A stretch of 64,000 bases of DNA from UBA2210 sp036825195 (GCA_036825195.1 DAISYQ010000010.1:1-64000), one strand, 5' to 3'. Shown: positions 38,269-47,706, counted from the first letter of the stretch. Made by a program: numbers and translations. Notes: generated by a model not told the origin, from the letters alone.

Positions 38269-38865
38269 ATGAAAGAAATAGATATTTGCCAGCGAATCAA
38301 GCAATTACGATCAAGAAAAAAGATGACTATCAAAGAATTGGGGAGTAAGACCCAATTAACCCAAGGCTATTTATCAAGAATCGAAAACAGCAACAATCCG
38401 CCACCAATCCCAACATTACTCAAAATCAGTGAGGCTTTAGGCGTCCATATTTCTTATTTCTTTGGAGATGAAAATTCTCAGAATGGGATGTTCATCACGA
38501 AGAATAATGAAAGAAAAAAAATTATCAGAGACGCCTCTTCCTTAGGGTACATCTTTGAAACGCTGGCTCATAAGAAAAACGATAAGGTTATGGAGCCGCT
38601 TATTTTAACATTACCCCAAAAGTTGGATCCCGATACATTACCGTACATGTGTCACGGCGGGGAGGAATTCCTGTATGTATTGAAGGGCGAAATGATCTTT
38701 TTCTATGACGATGAGGAATATCGTGTCAACGAAGGAGATTGTATGTATTTTGATCCTTCAATCCCCCATAAAGGTGTGTGCTCAACCGAAAATAGTGAGG
38801 TCAAGTTACTCATGGTTCTTTCTCCCTATACGACAAAGAACCTGAAAGATATTCTCATAAGTTAA
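38269..38865 (+). CDS. XRE-family transcriptional regulator with C-terminal cupin domain
   Basis: This is a predicted DNA-binding regulator that senses a small molecule through a cupin barrel. An N-terminal helix-turn-helix occupies about residues 5-60 (ICQRIKQLRSRKKMTIKELGSKTQLTQGYLSRIENSNN), and the cupin about 105-190, with MCHGGEEFLYVLKGEMIFFYDDEEYRVNEGD and PSIPHKGV providing possible metal ligands. The start is ATG 38269 (AAGGA 10 bases upstream) or GTG 38263 (four bases). It stands first in front of a 2-hydroxy/2-oxo acid catabolic block and is likely its regulator. Related proteins control amino acid and organic acid genes; the ligand here is unknown. Confidence 0.88.
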   Translation: MKEIDICQRIKQLRSRKKMTIKELGSKTQLTQGYLSRIENSNNPPPIPTLLKISEALGVHISYFFGDENSQNGMFITKNNERKKIIRDASSLGYIFETLAHKKNDKVMEPLILTLPQKLDPDTLPYMCHGGEEFLYVLKGEMIFFYDDEEYRVNEGDCMYFDPSIPHKGVCSTENSEVKLLMVLSPYTTKNLKDILIS

Positions 38866-39005
38866 TAACGAGTACCATACTGACATACAATACACGCTCA
38901 AACACATCTGATCCCATTACATCTCCGGCGAATCATCTGAATAGGTAAGCAACTAAGGCTTGTGAGAAAAACAGTGCTCAATCTATCTCGACAGGAGGTA
39001 TTGCG

Positions 39006-40379
39006 GTGTTAGATCCAAAGGTGACTCGAGAACTGAGAGGGATAGTCGGTGAGAAAAACTATCTGGACACTCCCGAAGACTTGATGAACTATTCATATGA
39101 TGGATATGTCCCGGAGTCTAAGCCTGATGCCGTACTGTTCCCCGTAAGCACGCAACAGGTTTCAGACATCATGAAGGTGGCCTATCGAGAAGAAATTCCG
39201 GTTACTCCCCGGGGAGCAGGAACAAACATCTGTGGTGGCTCGGTTCCCATGAGGGGGGGGATAGTCCTCGCCTTTACCCGCATGAATCGCATACTCGAGA
39301 TAAACAAAGAGGATCGCCTTGCAGTGGTGGAGCCGGGGGTTATCAATGCGGAATTACAGGCAGAGGTAGAGGCGCGAGGTCTCTTCTATCCCCCGGACCC
39401 GGCTTCCATGAGCGTGTGTACCATTGCCGGGAATGTGGCCCTGAATGCCGGCGGGCCCCGGGGGGTCAAGTACGGGGTCACAAGGGATTATATTCTCGGT
39501 CTCACCGTCGTGCTCCCAGATGGACAGATTATTCATGTAGGGGGGCGCACGGCAAAAAATGTTACCGGTATAGACCTCGTTAGCTTATTTACCGGATCGG
39601 AGGGGACTCTGGGACTCATCACGGAGATTACCTGTAAGTTATTGCCGAAGCCGGAAGCCAAACAGACTATGCAGGCGATTTTCAATGATCTCGATCTGGC
39701 AGGAAAGGCCGTCGCGAAGATCATGGGCGAGGGGATGCTGCCGGTGGCGCTGGAACTGATGGATTCGGTGGTTGTCAATCTGGTTGAAGATTCGGCCCAC
39801 GTCGGCCTACCCAGAGAAGCAGAGGGGGTCCTACTGATAATGATGGACGGGCCTCGGGAAAGTGTAAAACGGGAGGTGGAAATCATTGCACAGCTATGCC
39901 GGAATCAGGGGGCCACAGAGGTACGGGTAGCGAAAAATCAGGAAGAAGAAGACGCCCTCTGGTTTGCACGCAGGAGTGCCTTTGGGGTTATGGCCCGTTC
40001 GAGGCCGAATTGCATCGTCGAAGATGTTACCGTACCGGTGAGCAAGGTTCCGGCAATGATACGGGAAATCGTCAGCATTGCCCGTACATACAACGTTGTC
40101 ATTGGTGTCTTGGCCCATGCGGGAGATGGAAACATGCACCCCCTTCTCCTTACCGATCAGCGGGAGACGGAAGAGTGGGAACGGGCCCAGAGTGCTATCC
40201 GAGATATCGTTTTGAAGGCGGCGGAACTCGGCGGAACCCTTTCGGGAGAGCACGGAATAGGAATGGCCAAGGCCGAATTTCTGGACTTGGTGATGGATAC
40301 GGAAACCCTTCAGTTCATGGGGGTGATAAAAAGGGCTGTGGACCCCAAGGGAATATTAAATCCGGGCAAGTTTCTATAG
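39006..40379 (+). CDS. FAD-linked 2-hydroxyacid dehydrogenase, GlcD/D-lactate dehydrogenase type
   Basis: This flavoprotein probably oxidises a 2-hydroxy acid (glycolate, D-lactate or a longer acid) to the 2-oxo acid. Initiation at GTG 39006 follows AGGAGG (38993-38998) by seven bases. The 457 residues contain the FAD-binding PCMH-type domain (TPRGAGTNICGGSVPMRGGIV near 65-85; PDPASMSVCTIAGNVALNAGG near 130-150) and the C-terminal FAD-oxidase domain with GVLAHAGDGNMHP and LSGEHGIG. It is followed by a GlcF-like Fe-S protein, the usual electron partner. The substrate cannot be deduced from sequence alone. Confidence 0.9.
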   Translation: MLDPKVTRELRGIVGEKNYLDTPEDLMNYSYDGYVPESKPDAVLFPVSTQQVSDIMKVAYREEIPVTPRGAGTNICGGSVPMRGGIVLAFTRMNRILEINKEDRLAVVEPGVINAELQAEVEARGLFYPPDPASMSVCTIAGNVALNAGGPRGVKYGVTRDYILGLTVVLPDGQIIHVGGRTAKNVTGIDLVSLFTGSEGTLGLITEITCKLLPKPEAKQTMQAIFNDLDLAGKAVAKIMGEGMLPVALELMDSVVVNLVEDSAHVGLPREAEGVLLIMMDGPRESVKREVEIIAQLCRNQGATEVRVAKNQEEEDALWFARRSAFGVMARSRPNCIVEDVTVPVSKVPAMIREIVSIARTYNVVIGVLAHAGDGNMHPLLLTDQRETEEWERAQSAIRDIVLKAAELGGTLSGEHGIGMAKAEFLDLVMDTETLQFMGVIKRAVDPKGILNPGKFL

Positions 40380-40414
40380 GCTGCTCGTATACTATCGGGA
40401 AGGTTCGGATCGTT

Positions 40415-41722
40415 ATGACGGAAAGGGTATCACTGAGCGATATTACCACGGAGAATCTCTATCACTGCAACAAGTGCGGTTTATGCCTGCAGGCCTGCCC
40501 GGTATACAAGGAACTCCTCGTCGAATCCGCCAGTCCCCGTGGCAAGGTTCAGCTCTGCAAACATGTCTTGGAAGGTGACATGGATCTCTCGGAAAAGACG
40601 AATGCCATCCTATTCTCTCAGTGTCTGCTGTGCGGTTCATGTACGGTAGCCTGTCCGAGCGGCGTGCACCAGGATGTGCTGTTCTCCGGATTACGTTGGC
40701 GGGCAACACAGCATTACGGCATCGACTGGTCGAAGAAGCTGTTATTCAAAACACTTTCGACCCCATGGATCATGCACGGTTCCACATGGTTTGCACGATG
40801 GGCCAGGAAGATATTCGGCGGGTCATGGATAGAGAGTAAAATAAAGTTGGGCAATCTTCCCATGGATGGAATCCCGCCCTTTAATGCCAAGCCCTTCAAT
40901 GGCGAGGTTACGGAGATCGTCAAACCCGACGGGACGCCGAAGGCCCGTGTCCTGTATTTCCACGGATGCGCCACAAACTATGTTTTCGGCGATATCGGCC
41001 GGGCGGTCGTCACCGTCCTGAACAGGATGGGAGTGGAGGTTGTAATACCACGGGATCAGGGTTGCTGCGGTCTTCCCATCTTCCTTTCGGGAGACCGTGC
41101 GACATCGCTGAAATGCATACAGGAAACCCTGAAGCTATTTGCACGGGAAGATGTCGATGCCGTTGTCGTTGATTGTGCCACATGCGGATCGGCACTGAAA
41201 AAAGAATACCCGCAGATACTGAGGGAACTTCGCGATCTGGGGGAAGATATCGAAGAAAAACTGGTGAGGGATGCCGAATTGCTGGCATCGAAGACCGTGG
41301 ATGTCTCGGAGTATATCGGTGACCATATGGACTGGTTGCCCACGCTGTCCGCGACGGGCGGATCGCGGATCCGGGTGACCTATCATGATCCCTGCCACCT
41401 GCTCAAAGGACAAAGCGTCGGACTCCAGCCGCGGCGCATTCTCAGGGCATTGCCGAATGTCGACTTTATAGAGATGGGGGGGCCAGACACCTGCTGCGGG
41501 GGCGGAGGGGAGTTTCAAATAGAGTGTCCCGAAACATCGGCGGCTATAACGAACCGCAAGATACGAAACATTCATCGCAGTGGAGCCGGGATAGTGGCCA
41601 CCGGTTGCCCCGGATGTAATGTGACGATCAGGTCACATATGGATAAGAATAAAGAGATCAAGGTGTTTCATACGGCACAGCTTGTCGCGATGGCTTTGGA
41701 GAATCATGATCTTGTATCGTAG
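40415..41722 (+). CDS. Fe-S oxidoreductase, GlcF type (two [4Fe-4S] and two CCG domains)
   Basis: This protein would accept electrons from the upstream flavin dehydrogenase. I start at ATG 40415 (MTERVSLSDITTENLYHC), 435 residues; the frame stays open upstream inside the preceding gene, but that is a shadow. Ferredoxin-type Cys clusters lie at 18/21/24/28 and 70/73/76/80. Two CCG domains follow, with CCGLP at 217 and CCGGGGEF at 360, the arrangement shared by GlcF and the HdrD family. There is no membrane span, so the electron route to quinone or another carrier is not visible. Confidence 0.9.
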   Translation: MTERVSLSDITTENLYHCNKCGLCLQACPVYKELLVESASPRGKVQLCKHVLEGDMDLSEKTNAILFSQCLLCGSCTVACPSGVHQDVLFSGLRWRATQHYGIDWSKKLLFKTLSTPWIMHGSTWFARWARKIFGGSWIESKIKLGNLPMDGIPPFNAKPFNGEVTEIVKPDGTPKARVLYFHGCATNYVFGDIGRAVVTVLNRMGVEVVIPRDQGCCGLPIFLSGDRATSLKCIQETLKLFAREDVDAVVVDCATCGSALKKEYPQILRELRDLGEDIEEKLVRDAELLASKTVDVSEYIGDHMDWLPTLSATGGSRIRVTYHDPCHLLKGQSVGLQPRRILRALPNVDFIEMGGPDTCCGGGGEFQIECPETSAAITNRKIRNIHRSGAGIVATGCPGCNVTIRSHMDKNKEIKVFHTAQLVAMALENHDLVS

Positions 41723-41805
41723 ATCAGTCAACAGGCACGGTCTTCCGTTCCGGGATGTGTGGCTTTTCGGGATACGGGAACGGAACACGATTATGGAGGC
41801 GAATG

Positions 41806-42363
41806 ATGGTTGAGATACGGTTTCACGGGCGTGGCGGTCAGGGTGCGGTGATTGGTTCCGAGGTGCTGGCCCGGGCCTTTTTCAATGAGGGCAAGTATGT
41901 GCAGTCATTTCCGGCATTCGGCGTGGAACGGCGTGGGGCCCCGCTGATGGCATTTTGCCGTGTTGACGATCGTCATATCAATCTGCGGAATCAGATCTAT
42001 GAACCCGATCATATCGTGGTGCTGGACCCCACGCTGATTGAGACAGGGGGTGTTACGCAAGGGTTGAAAACGGGTGGTTCAATTGTAGTTAATTGCAGGC
42101 GGGATTCGGACTGTTTTCGGGGGCTGATCGGTACCGATTTCCGATTATATACGGTTGATGCTTTCTCCATAGCCAGAGATTACCGGCTAGGGTCGGCTTC
42201 CAACCCCATCGTAAATACCTCCATACTGGGGGCCTTTGCAAAGGCGACCGGTCTGGTTAAGATTGAATCTGTGGAGCAGGCTATTGGAGAATATATACCG
42301 ATCAAGAGAGAAGAGAACAAAAAAGCCGCCCGCACAGCCTATGAACAGACCGTCAGAAAATAG
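41806..42363 (+). CDS. 2-oxoacid:acceptor oxidoreductase, gamma subunit
   Basis: This is the gamma (catalytic-domain E-type) subunit of a pyruvate/2-oxoacid:ferredoxin oxidoreductase, which binds CoA. Tandem ATGs occur at 41803 and 41806; I prefer 41806 since GGAGG (41795-41799) is six bases away. The 185-residue protein has IRFHGRGGQGAVIGSEVLA at the N-terminus and SFPAFGVERRGAPLMAF near 40-55, both typical. The next three genes supply the remaining subunits. The family covers pyruvate, branched-chain, 2-oxoglutarate and phenylglyoxylate enzymes. Confidence 0.92.
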   Translation: MVEIRFHGRGGQGAVIGSEVLARAFFNEGKYVQSFPAFGVERRGAPLMAFCRVDDRHINLRNQIYEPDHIVVLDPTLIETGGVTQGLKTGGSIVVNCRRDSDCFRGLIGTDFRLYTVDAFSIARDYRLGSASNPIVNTSILGAFAKATGLVKIESVEQAIGEYIPIKREENKKAARTAYEQTVRK

Positions 42364-42387
42364 TCGGTCATAGAAAGGGATATCGTT

Positions 42388-44193
42388 ATGGCTGTCAAAA
42401 AGCACAGAGATGTATCCGTGATCTACGATATTAAGACGTGGCGCGACATTACACCGATGAACACATCCGCGGGAACGATGCTTCATAACAAGACGGGAAA
42501 CTGGCGAACGATAAAGCCTGTCTTTGAAAATAAAACACCGGCCTGTCAGGATGCATGTCCCGCCGGTAACGACATTGAAGGCTGGATACGGCTGCTCCAG
42601 AAGGGAGAGTACGAGAAGGCCTACTGGCATCTGAAACGCGAAGAGCCGTTCCCCTCCGTTCTCGGCCGGGTCTGTTTCAGATTCTGCGAGGAGGCCTGTA
42701 ATCGAAATCCCTTGGATGAATGTGTCGGCATCGGAGCGCTGGAGCGATTTATTGGTGATTATGGTGCTTCATGTGGTCCTCACCCCGATCTGCCCGAATA
42801 CAACGGCAAGAGCTTGGCCGTCGTCGGTTCCGGTCCGGCAGGCATGTCGGCCGCATACTTCGGACGACTACTCGGATTCAGGGTTGTCATCTTTGAAGCA
42901 CTTCCGGTGATGGGAGGTATCCTGCGGGTAGGTATCCCCGGCTACCGCCTGCCCCGTGAGGTAGTTGCGGCTGAATTTGAGAAACTGGCTGCTATGGGTA
43001 TCGAATTGCAACCCGGAACCGCCGTAGGAGAAGACATCTCTTTTAAAGAGATCGGTAACCGGTATGATTACATCTTTCTTGCCACCGGCGCCCATGGAAG
43101 TAAAAAACTCGGCATAGACGGTGAAGATGAAAGCCGCCGGATCATGAGCGGCCTGGAACTGTTGCGGAACGTGGCCTTGGGCGAGGACGTCACATGCGGT
43201 AAGCGTGTAGCGGTTATCGGCGGAGGCAACACCGCCATTGATGTGGCAAGAACGGTCCTTCGCATGGGCAGTGACGTGACGCTTATCTACCGCCGTTCAG
43301 AGGAGGAGATGCCAGCGAATCCGGAGGAAGTTATGGAGGCGCGCGAAGAGGGCATCCAGTTCCGATTCCTGGCAGCCCCCGAGAAGGTTGAACTGCACGA
43401 TGACGGCTCTATCAGAAAATTGATATGCTGCGAAATGGAACTGGGTCCCATCGATGAGAGTGGTCGAAGAAGGCCGGTCAGAAAGGACGGAGCCTTGTTC
43501 GATGTTGAAACGGACAGCATCCTGACCGCTATCGGCGAAGTGCCGGTCCTTGATTACCTGAACGGGATCGCAGCAGCAGGGAATACATCTGTAGCGGTGG
43601 ATGATACCCTGACGGCCGGTATCGGAAAGAACGGGAACATCTTTGCAGGTGGCGATATCACCGATATCCCTCGAACCGTCGTCAATGCCGTTGCATCCGG
43701 AAAGAGGGCGGCCATCGCCATCGACTGTGAGTATAAGGGGATCGATTTCGGCGATGTGGTCAAAGAAAATTCCGTCGGCAATGGATCGGCGCTGAGTTTT
43801 TCACGGTATATGCACTGGGAGCCGGCTGTCCCGTGGAACATCCATCAGGTCGTTGATTCCGAGAAGATCGTCTATGACTATTTTATAAAGGCGCCCCGCA
43901 TTGAGGAGAAGACCGAAGATGCAGGAGAACGGAAGGCTTCTTTTAATGCATACCGGGAAACCTATACGGAAGATGACGCTCAGCAGGAGGCCTCCCGCTG
44001 CATGCACTGTGGCCGCTGCATCGAGTGCGATAACTGTCTGATCTTCTGTCCGGACAGCTCCGTTCTGCTGCAGGATGACGATCGGTTCGGGTATGCGTTT
44101 GATTACGACTACTGTAAGGGGTGTGGAGTATGTTTCACCGAATGTCCGCGGTACGTTATAACGATGGTAAGTGAAGAGGAGGGTGATAAGTGA
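42388..44193 (+). CDS. GltD-like NAD(P)-dependent flavoprotein fused to ferredoxin-type delta subunit
   Basis: This 601-residue protein appears to connect the 2-oxoacid oxidoreductase with NAD(P). The N-terminal cluster region has Cys 53, 57, 96, 100 and 104, as in glutamate synthase small subunits. An FAD site (VVGSGPAGMSAAY) begins at 145 and an NAD(P) site (VAVIGGGNTAIDVART) at 274, with a second FAD motif IFAGGDITDIPRTVVNAVASG near 415. The last 65 residues form a two-cluster ferredoxin (CMHCGRCIECDNCLIFCP, then CKGCGVCFTECP; 538-586) that matches the delta subunit otherwise missing from the operon. In phenylglyoxylate:NAD+ oxidoreductase comparable parts are separate subunits (PadH, PadF). 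The fused layout is seen directly; its function is inferred. Confidence 0.88.
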   Translation: MAVKKHRDVSVIYDIKTWRDITPMNTSAGTMLHNKTGNWRTIKPVFENKTPACQDACPAGNDIEGWIRLLQKGEYEKAYWHLKREEPFPSVLGRVCFRFCEEACNRNPLDECVGIGALERFIGDYGASCGPHPDLPEYNGKSLAVVGSGPAGMSAAYFGRLLGFRVVIFEALPVMGGILRVGIPGYRLPREVVAAEFEKLAAMGIELQPGTAVGEDISFKEIGNRYDYIFLATGAHGSKKLGIDGEDESRRIMSGLELLRNVALGEDVTCGKRVAVIGGGNTAIDVARTVLRMGSDVTLIYRRSEEEMPANPEEVMEAREEGIQFRFLAAPEKVELHDDGSIRKLICCEMELGPIDESGRRRPVRKDGALFDVETDSILTAIGEVPVLDYLNGIAAAGNTSVAVDDTLTAGIGKNGNIFAGGDITDIPRTVVNAVASGKRAAIAIDCEYKGIDFGDVVKENSVGNGSALSFSRYMHWEPAVPWNIHQVVDSEKIVYDYFIKAPRIEEKTEDAGERKASFNAYRETYTEDDAQQEASRCMHCGRCIECDNCLIFCPDSSVLLQDDDRFGYAFDYDYCKGCGVCFTECPRYVITMVSEEEGDK

Positions 44194-45344
44194 GACAGCT
44201 ACTGAAAGGAAATTACGCTGTAGCCGAGGGGGCGAGACTGTGTCGTGTCAACGTTGTTTCGGCCTATCCGATCACACCACAGACCACCATTGTGGAGAGA
44301 TTGTCCGAGATGTGCGCGAGCGGAGATCTGGATGCGAAGTTTATAAAGGTAGAAAGCGAACATTCGGCAATGGCAACACTGGTAGGCGCATCTTCGGCCG
44401 GCGTTCGGGTATTCACGGCCACCAGCAGCAACGGACTGCTGTTGATGCACGAAGTGCTCCACTGGGTTGCCGGTGCCCGGCTGCCCGTCGTCATGGCGAA
44501 TGTCAACAGGGCTGTCAGCGGCGGATGGAACATATGGGCGGATCAGACCGATGCCATATCCCAGCGTGATACCGGCTGGGTTCAAATCTATTGCGAATCC
44601 AGTCAGGAGGTGCTTGACAGTGTTATCATGGCCTACCGTTTGGCCGAAAAGATATCGATGCCCGTCATGCTCACCTATGATGCCTTCTTTTTGAGTCATA
44701 CCACGGAGACAGTTGACGTGCCCGACATTGAACGGGTCGATGCGTTTCTGCCTCCCTACCGGCCAGAATTCAAGATCGACATAGACAATCCTCGTATGTT
44801 CGGCGGCCTGATACCGCCGGAATATTTCTATGAACATAGGTATGCCGTTCATCGGGCATCTCTTGAGACGCTGGACTGGTACCCGGAAATATGCAGGGGG
44901 TTCAGGGATATGTTCGGGCGAGAGTATGGTATCACCGAAGAGTATCGAACGGATGATGCTGAGGTTGTCGTGGTTACTGCCGGAACAATCACATCCGTTG
45001 TACGTATCACCATTGACAGGATGCGGGAAGCAGGCATCAAGGTCGGGTTGGTGAAATTGCGTCTCTTCAGGCCGGTACCGGTCGAACGATGGCGAACGGT
45101 TCTCGGAGCTATCGGGAAAGTGGTGGTGATCGACAGAAACCTTTCGCCGGGTCTGGCAGGTGTTTTCGCTAGTGAGATCCAGGCCACCCTGTATCCGCTT
45201 GAAAACAGACCGGCAATCTATCCGGTTGTCGCGGGCCTTGGCGGACGGGATGTGACACCGGAGGATATTGAAGGCATTATCAACCATGCCCTGTCCAGTG
45301 ATGACCCGGCGGGTATTCCCCTCTTCTGGGGTCTGAAACAATAA
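44190..45344 (+). CDS. 2-oxoacid:acceptor oxidoreductase, alpha subunit
   Basis: The alpha subunit contains the thiamine pyrophosphate pyrimidine-binding domain. GTG 44190 overlaps the preceding stop by four bases, so the two are translationally coupled. In the 384 residues, AYPITPQT (25-32) and KVESEHSAMATLVGAS match PorA, as does the RVFTATSSNGLLLMHE segment; the C-terminal domain includes VVTAGTITSVVR and VGLVKLRLFRPVP. It belongs with the gamma, delta-fusion and beta genes. Confidence 0.93.
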   Translation: MRQLLKGNYAVAEGARLCRVNVVSAYPITPQTTIVERLSEMCASGDLDAKFIKVESEHSAMATLVGASSAGVRVFTATSSNGLLLMHEVLHWVAGARLPVVMANVNRAVSGGWNIWADQTDAISQRDTGWVQIYCESSQEVLDSVIMAYRLAEKISMPVMLTYDAFFLSHTTETVDVPDIERVDAFLPPYRPEFKIDIDNPRMFGGLIPPEYFYEHRYAVHRASLETLDWYPEICRGFRDMFGREYGITEEYRTDDAEVVVVTAGTITSVVRITIDRMREAGIKVGLVKLRLFRPVPVERWRTVLGAIGKVVVIDRNLSPGLAGVFASEIQATLYPLENRPAIYPVVAGLGGRDVTPEDIEGIINHALSSDDPAGIPLFWGLKQ

Positions 45345-45354
45345 GAGGTGCGTT

Positions 45355-46266
45355 ATGGAGAGTACGACTCAAAGAATAATAGACATACCGCGAGATGTGA
45401 TGACCAATGAGGAATTATGGCAGCCGGGAGGATTGTCGTGTCAGGGCTGTGGCGCTTCACTGGCGATGAAACTAGCCCTGAAGGGTCTGGGTCGACGTAC
45501 GGTTGTCGTGCTGCCTGCCTGCTGTATGGCGATCATTGTCGGCTCCTATCCCTCGTCGATCTCACAAGTGCCGTTACTCCATGTTCCCTTTGAAACGGCC
45601 GCGGCCGCTGCATCGGGTGTCCGTGCTGCCCTCGACGCCAGGGGAGAAGAAGATGTAGTTGTCATGGCGTGGGCCGGGGACGGTGGAACGTTTGATATCG
45701 GACTGCAGTCCCTCTCGGGTGCCGCGGAACGGAACGACGACATCCTTTATGTCTGTTATGACAATGAGGCGTACATGAATACCGGCATACAGCGGTCCGG
45801 TGCGACGCCTCCCGGGGCATGGACAACCACAACACCCGGCGAAGCTGTCAAGGAAGAACCGAAAAAGGATATCGTGCGAATTATGCTGAGTCATGGTATT
45901 CCCTATGTCGCGACGGCATCGGTAGCCTATCCTGATGATCTGTATGCCAAGTTCAGAAAGAGCCGCTATATCAAAGGAACAAAGTTTATCCACATACTGT
46001 CACCGTGCCCGCCCGGCTGGCAGATCGATCCTGCCGATTCAGTCAAGATCTCCCGCATGGCCACACAGGCAAAGATCTTCCCCATCTACGAAGTAGAAAA
46101 CGGAACGTATACCATCAACATTTATCCCGAAAGAGACGTTACGGTACAGGAATACATGAAGACTCAGGGACGGTTCCGGTATATGACCGATGATGCCGTC
46201 AATGAGACCCAGAAATGGACCGACCGGCGATGGAAAGACCTCAGGACAATGGCCGACAGGATATGA
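45355..46266 (+). CDS. 2-oxoacid:acceptor oxidoreductase, beta subunit
   Basis: The beta subunit binds the thiamine diphosphate and the proximal [4Fe-4S] cluster. The 303-residue protein has CQGC at 29-32, the cofactor motif WAGDGGTFDIGLQSLSGAAERN starting near 106, and YVCYDNEAYMNTGIQRSGATP immediately after, which is highly typical of pyruvate/phenylglyoxylate-type enzymes. It closes the enzyme operon; the TRAP transporter genes follow after about 170 bases. Confidence 0.93.
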   Translation: MESTTQRIIDIPRDVMTNEELWQPGGLSCQGCGASLAMKLALKGLGRRTVVVLPACCMAIIVGSYPSSISQVPLLHVPFETAAAAASGVRAALDARGEEDVVVMAWAGDGGTFDIGLQSLSGAAERNDDILYVCYDNEAYMNTGIQRSGATPPGAWTTTTPGEAVKEEPKKDIVRIMLSHGIPYVATASVAYPDDLYAKFRKSRYIKGTKFIHILSPCPPGWQIDPADSVKISRMATQAKIFPIYEVENGTYTINIYPERDVTVQEYMKTQGRFRYMTDDAVNETQKWTDRRWKDLRTMADRI

Positions 46267-46439
46267 TAATCGCACGGAAATGGAAAACCAACCCGGAGAA
46301 AGGAGGAGCATAGAATATAGTAATAGGGGGCGGGCAGTATAGACAGCTGTATTTGCAGTGTCAGGATACAGGTAAGGCCGGTTCATGTTGACTTAAACGA
46401 CTACCGGCTATGGAGCAAGTAAAAAAGGAGGAAGGACCA

Positions 46440-47537
46440 ATGAAAAGGAAAAGGTTGGTGGTATTATGCATGGTAGTGGCGCTCGGTGTTGGTTTTGTAT
46501 TCGGTGCTGCAGACTCTAACGCGGCAGAGAAAGCAATTAACTGGAAATACAATTCATTGTGGCCTGTCGGCTTGGCATTATATCAGGGTGATAAATACTT
46601 CTGCGATACCGTTAACAAGTTGGCTAATGGCAGGCTGACCATCAAACTCTATCCGGCGGGACAGTTGCTGCCGGCGTATCAGAATCTCGATGCCGTCAAG
46701 AAGGGGACCGTCCAGTGTGCGGGTGATTTCGGACCCTACTGGTCCGGGAAAAACACAGCCTTTGATCTCCTGGGTACCACCCCCATGGGAATGACATGGA
46801 TAGACTATATGCTCTGGATCTATCATGGCGGCGGACAGAAGGTCTACGACGAGATGTATGGAAAATATGGCTGTAAATGGCTTCTGCAGAACTTCACTCC
46901 CGTAGAGGCCGGTTTCCGGACCCATGTGCCCATTTCCTCGATCGATGACTTTAAGGGTCTGAAACTCAGGATGGGGAGTTTGTTTGGGCAGAAGATCTTG
47001 AGGAAACTCGGTGCCTCCCCCACATTACTTGACAGCAGCGAAATTTATGAATCGGTGGCACGGAACGTCGTGGACGGTGCGGAATTCAGCATTCCCGTCG
47101 TTGACTGGACTGTGGGATTCCAGAAAATTACCGAATACTGGTGCGCACCGGCCTGGTACCAGACCGCAATAGTGCTGGGTGTCATCATAAACAACGAGGC
47201 GTGGAATGCACTCCCCGCTGACCTGAAAGAGGTGGTCGAGCAAGCGGGAAGGGCCACCGTTGCCTATATGAGTTCCTGGTTCGAATACGGGAACATCAAG
47301 GCGACGGACGACTTCATTAAGGCGGGGATAAAGATGACGCACCTGGACGATCAGTCAATGGCAAAGTTGCGGGTCATCATCAACGAAGTCTTATCGGAAG
47401 AGGCGGCAGCAAATCCGGACTTCGCCATGGTCTTGAACTCACAAATACAATACATGAAGGGCTTTGCACCGGTGAGATCATATGAATCCCCCTATTCTTT
47501 CGGATTTAATCCGGAGAATTTCCCCACCTTACCGTAA
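46440..47537 (+). CDS. dctP: TRAP transporter solute-binding protein, DctP family
   Basis: DctP proteins bind organic acids in the periplasm. The ATG at 46440 follows AAGGAGGAAGGA (46425-46436). The 365-residue product begins with a signal peptide (MKRKRLVVLCMVVALGVGFVFGAADSNAA), then the mature protein WKYNSLWPVGLALYQGDKYFCDTVNKLANGRLTIKLYPAGQLLP. The segment EYWCAPAWYQTAIVLGVIINNEAWNALP lines up with the ligand region of 2-oxo/2-hydroxy acid binders such as TakP, but the ligand is not proved. A hairpin GCCGGT (46377-46382)/ACCGGC (46403-46408) lies just upstream. Confidence 0.9.
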   Translation: MKRKRLVVLCMVVALGVGFVFGAADSNAAEKAINWKYNSLWPVGLALYQGDKYFCDTVNKLANGRLTIKLYPAGQLLPAYQNLDAVKKGTVQCAGDFGPYWSGKNTAFDLLGTTPMGMTWIDYMLWIYHGGGQKVYDEMYGKYGCKWLLQNFTPVEAGFRTHVPISSIDDFKGLKLRMGSLFGQKILRKLGASPTLLDSSEIYESVARNVVDGAEFSIPVVDWTVGFQKITEYWCAPAWYQTAIVLGVIINNEAWNALPADLKEVVEQAGRATVAYMSSWFEYGNIKATDDFIKAGIKMTHLDDQSMAKLRVIINEVLSEEAAANPDFAMVLNSQIQYMKGFAPVRSYESPYSFGFNPENFPTLP

Positions 47538-47567
47538 CCGCTGAAGCGGAAGGTATTTGTCGTTATT

Positions 47568-47600
47568 CATTTCCCGGGGGCACCCTTCTCCCGGGAAATG
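47568..47600 (+). other. strong intergenic hairpin between dctP and dctQ
   Basis: CATTTCCCGGG (47568-47578) pairs perfectly with CCCGGGAAATG (47590-47600) around an 11-base loop. No T-run follows, so it is unlikely to be a terminator on the + strand. Stem-loops in this position commonly protect the binding-protein mRNA so that it is made in excess over the membrane subunits. Confidence 0.75.
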
Positions 47601-47706
47601 ACTACGATACGCGGTTGATCTCTTATAACTACTCGGGTGTCGGGTCATAGGGTTTGTCATATGCCGGGATAGAATGTGTGGTCCCAAAGAAAGGCAGGAT
47701 TTGTAC

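Noticed and set aside
39896..40414. Open frame extending the GlcF-like protein 173 codons upstream
   Set aside because: It lies wholly inside the GlcD-like gene in another frame and encodes low-complexity Arg/Gly-rich sequence; the GlcF family starts near ATG 40415.
44199..45341. 380-codon open frame antisense to the 2-oxoacid oxidoreductase alpha gene
   Set aside because: It mirrors almost exactly a gene with clear PorA motifs, has no recognisable domain or ribosome-binding site, and arises from codon bias on the opposite strand.
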